Below, one piece after another: positions 61,796-64,000 of a stretch of DNA of 64,000 nt. The notes under the pieces are model-generated. The model made no database searches. It worked only from the letters and a program-made list of their open reading frames with translations, and was not told where the DNA came from. Origin of the DNA: Tritonibacter aquimaris (GTDB taxonomy: Bacteria > Pseudomonadota > Alphaproteobacteria > Rhodobacterales > Rhodobacteraceae); contig NZ_WIXK01000009.1 of the NCBI RefSeq assembly GCF_009617595.1, forward strand, positions 1 through 64,000, in the 5' to 3' direction. The translations under genes and the position numbers were made by a program. The first letter of the stretch is position 1, and the number at the start of each line of letters is the position of its first letter.

Positions 61796-62992
61796 CTACG
61801 CAAGGCGGGCGGCGAGGGCCTCAGCCACAGCATCAATATTGGCGCTGCCGAGACCGGCGATGTTGATCCGACCGTCACCGGCCATATAGATGCCCCGCAT
61901 CTCTCGTAGCCAATGAACGTCATCGGGGGTAAAGCCGGTATAGGTGAACATTCCACGCTGATCGGTCAGGAAGGATGTGTCCGCCTCGACGTCAAGCGCT
62001 TGCAGGCGCGATCGCAGGCCGCTGCGCATGGAGGTAATCCTGTCACGCATATCGGTCAGCTCCGCCTCCCAGATTTTGCGCAAGGCGGAATCCTGGAGGA
62101 CAGTTGATACCACCCGTGCGCCGTGGCTAGGCGGCATGGAATAGTTGGAGCGGATCACTGTTTCGGCGGCAGCAAAGGTCGCGGCCAGTTCGATCTTGGA
62201 TTTTGCAACCAGGCTAAGCGCACCGGTGCGCTCGCGGTAGATCGCGAAATTCTTGGAATTAGAACTGGCGATCAGCATTTCCGGAACGCGGGCCGCCATA
62301 TGGCGCAGCCCGGCCACGTCTGCATCCATACCATCGGCTAGACCCTGATAGGCGCAGTCCACGACCGGTAGCAAGCCACGGTCCAGCACGAAATCCGTGA
62401 CAGCTTTCCATTGCTCTGAACTCAGATCCACTCCGGTAGGGTTGTGGCAGCATGCGTGCAACATGAGCGCGTCGCCAGACTGGGCGTTGGCACGCAAGTG
62501 TTCCATCATCGCGTCAAATTCCAGCCCCCGGGTCTCTCCCCGAAAATAGGGGTACTGAGCAACGGTCAACCCTGCGTCCGTGGCAATTGGGATATGGTTG
62601 GCCCAAGTCGGCGTGCTGACCCAGAGTGTCTTGCCTGGAGTGATCGCCTGCAGCATGTCGCATGCAACTTTCAGGGCTCCGGTGCCGCCGGGGGTTTGGA
62701 TGGAGGCGATGCGGGATTCGCCGATCAGCGCATGATCAGCGCCCAGAAGAAGGCCCGGAATCAACTCGCGGAACCCTGCGTCCCCGGCAATGCCGACATA
62801 GTTCTTGCTTTCCTCGTCCGCCACCAAGCGTTGTTCGGCTTCTTTCACAGCGCGCATCACGGGGACGTCGCCTGCGTCGTTCTTGTAGACGCCGACACCC
62901 AGATCGACCTTATCAGGCCGTTGATCGGTTCTGAATGCCTGCATCAGGGAAAGTAGATTGTCGACTTTGCGAAGGTTCAGGGTTTCGAACAT
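61796..62992 (-). CDS. Aspartate/aromatic amino acid aminotransferase (class I)
   Basis: The 398-residue protein has class I features: DKVDLGVGVYKNDAGDVPVM at the N-terminus, QTPGGTGALKVACDML, LMLHACCHNPTGVDLSSEQW, VVDCAYQGLADGM with the PLP-ring Asp and Tyr, and the Schiff-base Lys in IASSNSKNFAIYRERTGAL. The C-terminal RINIAGLGSANID contains the substrate-carboxylate region. The chain is like TyrB/AspC. It lies in a minus-strand group with a carbonic anhydrase-like and an intradiol dioxygenase gene, hinting at aromatic compound metabolism. Confidence 0.93.
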   Translation of the reverse strand: MFETLNLRKVDNLLSLMQAFRTDQRPDKVDLGVGVYKNDAGDVPVMRAVKEAEQRLVADEESKNYVGIAGDAGFRELIPGLLLGADHALIGESRIASIQTPGGTGALKVACDMLQAITPGKTLWVSTPTWANHIPIATDAGLTVAQYPYFRGETRGLEFDAMMEHLRANAQSGDALMLHACCHNPTGVDLSSEQWKAVTDFVLDRGLLPVVDCAYQGLADGMDADVAGLRHMAARVPEMLIASSNSKNFAIYRERTGALSLVAKSKIELAATFAAAETVIRSNYSMPPSHGARVVSTVLQDSALRKIWEAELTDMRDRITSMRSGLRSRLQALDVEADTSFLTDQRGMFTYTGFTPDDVHWLREMRGIYMAGDGRINIAGLGSANIDAVAEALAARLA

Positions 62993-63033
62993 CGTAACTC
63001 CGGAAAAAAGGGAAGATGCGCCTGATTGATTGG

Positions 63034-63573
63034 TCAGATCTGCTCAAGTTGGGTTCTGAACTGGTCCTTGTTCCAGCGGTATTTCTCTGCCGATTTGGCC
63101 AGGTTGGCGATCGCTTCATCCGATAACTGACGTTTGACTTTGGCCGGCATCCCAACGACAAGCGAGCCATCCGGGATCTCAGCGCCTTCGGTAACAAGCG
63201 CTCCTGCGCCGATCAGGCAGTTTTTCCCAATCTTTGCTCCATTGAGTACGGTCGCTCCCATGCCGATCAGGCTGCCATCTCCGATGGTGCAGCCATGGAG
63301 CATGGCTTTGTGACCGATGGTGCAGTTTGCGCCAATCGTCAGTGGGTAGCCGGGGTCGACGTGCAGCACGCAGTGCTCCTGAATGTTGCTTCCTTTGCCC
63401 AAGACGATCAGTTCATTGTCCCCGCGCAGAACACACCCCCACCAGATACTAGAGCCTTCGCCGATGGACACCTGGCCGATCACGCGTGCATCTGGTGCGA
63501 TCCAATAGTCGCCATTTTCCGGTAGGCTCGGAGATAAATCCCCGAGCCTGTAGAGATTGGTCAGCGCGTTCAT
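63034..63573 (-). CDS. Gamma carbonic anhydrase-family (left-handed beta-helix) protein
   Basis: The 179-residue protein is made of hexapeptide repeats (about 25-145: IAPDARVIGQVSIGEGSSIW through IPDGSLVVGMPAKVKRQLSD). Metal-ligand candidates are the His in NIQEHCVLHVD and in TIGHKAMLHGC. Members act as carbonic anhydrases or acyl/CoA-linked proteins (PaaY, CaiE). Its start overlaps the stop of the dioxygenase gene (ATGA), so it is co-translated with a ring-cleavage enzyme. A PaaY-like side role is possible. Confidence 0.92.
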   Translation of the reverse strand: MNALTNLYRLGDLSPSLPENGDYWIAPDARVIGQVSIGEGSSIWWGCVLRGDNELIVLGKGSNIQEHCVLHVDPGYPLTIGANCTIGHKAMLHGCTIGDGSLIGMGATVLNGAKIGKNCLIGAGALVTEGAEIPDGSLVVGMPAKVKRQLSDEAIANLAKSAEKYRWNKDQFRTQLEQI

Positions 63574-64000
63574 TCGAAGAAGACCGCGTTGCGACCACCA
63601 ACGACAATGTCGAAACGGAAGCCGTTTTCAACATCTTGGTCAGGCGTCTCATAAGGTTGGCCCAAATTGCGCTCGAAGGTGTCCCCCATCAGGATGGCCA
63701 TCGGGTCGGTTGCATTGTTGGGCTCCCCCGGGAAATACATCTGAGTAATAAGACGGGCAGATCCGCCGCTGATCGATAGATGGATATGTTTGGGTCTCCA
63801 CCGTCCAATGTCAGGGCGCGCCAGATAGGCGCCGGGGCTGATGGTCCAGAACCGGTAATTTCCATCGTCGTCGGTCAGTACACGGCCCATTCCGAAGAAG
63901 TTCTCGTCCAGCTTCAGGCCAGAGTGATCTTCGATATGGCGGTAACGGCCATGGTGGTTTGCGTTCCAGATCTCGATCAACGCACCCGGTAGCGGCGTAC
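63570..64000 (-). CDS. Intradiol ring-cleavage dioxygenase (protocatechuate 3,4-dioxygenase-like), C-terminal part
   Basis: The frame is open to the right edge and encodes 142 residues plus a stop. It begins inside TPLPGALIEIWNANHHGRYR. The iron(III) ligands of the family are visible: Tyr in GRYRHIEDHSG, Tyr in ISPGAYLARPDIG, and two His in RPKHIHLSISG. QMYFPGEPNNATDPM follows. The pattern is that of PcaH/PcaG-type dioxygenases that open catecholic rings. The N-terminal part and any partner subunit are outside the window. It overlaps the beta-helix gene by 4 bp. Confidence 0.9.
   Translation of the reverse strand, partial: TPLPGALIEIWNANHHGRYRHIEDHSGLKLDENFFGMGRVLTDDDGNYRFWTISPGAYLARPDIGRWRPKHIHLSISGGSARLITQMYFPGEPNNATDPMAILMGDTFERNLGQPYETPDQDVENGFRFDIVVGGRNAVFFE

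Noticed and set aside
1-64000. tRNA, rRNA, riboswitch and CRISPR signals
   Set aside because: Read-through for conserved tRNA arms, repeat-spacer periodicity and rRNA blocks found no credible case; small RNAs cannot be excluded by eye.

Overview
The window looks like chromosomal DNA of a marine-type alphaproteobacterium, most likely Rhodobacteraceae (Roseobacter group). The inference rests on the moderately high GC, a VPLPA-CTERM surface protein, TRAP and tripartite tricarboxylate (TTT) transporters, and many small catabolic cassettes each beside its own LysR, GntR, Lrp, TetR or MarR regulator. No rRNA, tRNA or CRISPR array was recognised. Genus cannot be set from the sequence alone.

Layout. 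0-5.8 kb: the 5' end of a cadherin-like adhesin (minus strand, cut by the window edge), divergent from a type I secretion set of two ABC proteins plus HlyD. Both ABC proteins have lost almost all ATPase motifs. 5.8-11.1 kb: an ABC importer (ATPase and fused permease) coupled to a metallo-beta-lactamase-fold hydrolase and a histidine phosphatase, divergent from a DeoR regulator, with no binding protein. 11.2-15.3 kb: a FecI/FecR/TonB-receptor signalling trio. 15.4-20.4 kb: LysR, a secreted esterase, a cupin, then a TetR gene followed by three operator-like palindromes spaced exactly 34 bp apart, an AhpD-like protein and a redoxin. 20.4-22.4 kb: a second TetR gene and a decayed siderophore operon (receptor, binding protein and reductase remnants). 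22.9-25.5 kb: class V aminotransferase, Lrp regulator and a hypothetical protein.

25.5-32.8 kb: a lactate module with an FCD-GntR regulator, two GGTAA-N7-TTACC palindromes, TRAP binding protein, fused TRAP membrane protein, L-lactate dehydrogenase and D-lactate dehydrogenase, closed by a strong terminator. 32.8-37 kb: an RND efflux pump and its fusion protein. 37.3-42.3 kb: diaminopropionate ammonia-lyase divergent from Lrp, M20 deacylase, M24 hydrolase and an Asp/Glu-racemase-like protein, resembling an ectoine-type catabolic cassette rewired for a C3 diamine. 42.3-47 kb: LysR, YceI, an SRPBCC/DOPA-dioxygenase open frame, aldo/keto reductase and AraC.

47-53.4 kb: an AT-richer region with a VPLPA-CTERM protein, a peptidoglycan-binding-domain protein, several truncated genes (TetR, PspA, DUF4105, XRE), an rlmF-like methyltransferase and an IS3-type transposase remnant. 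53.4-64 kb: a catabolic island with SulP permease, sulfatase, shortened UspA, MarR, TctCBA, a dead alpha-hydroxyacid oxidase, aromatic-type aminotransferase, gamma carbonic anhydrase-like protein and the 3' part of an intradiol dioxygenase.

The most unusual signals are the doubly degenerate type I secretion ABC pair, the 34-bp-periodic operator array, the diaminopropionate cassette of unknown substrate, and the clusters of recently broken genes.
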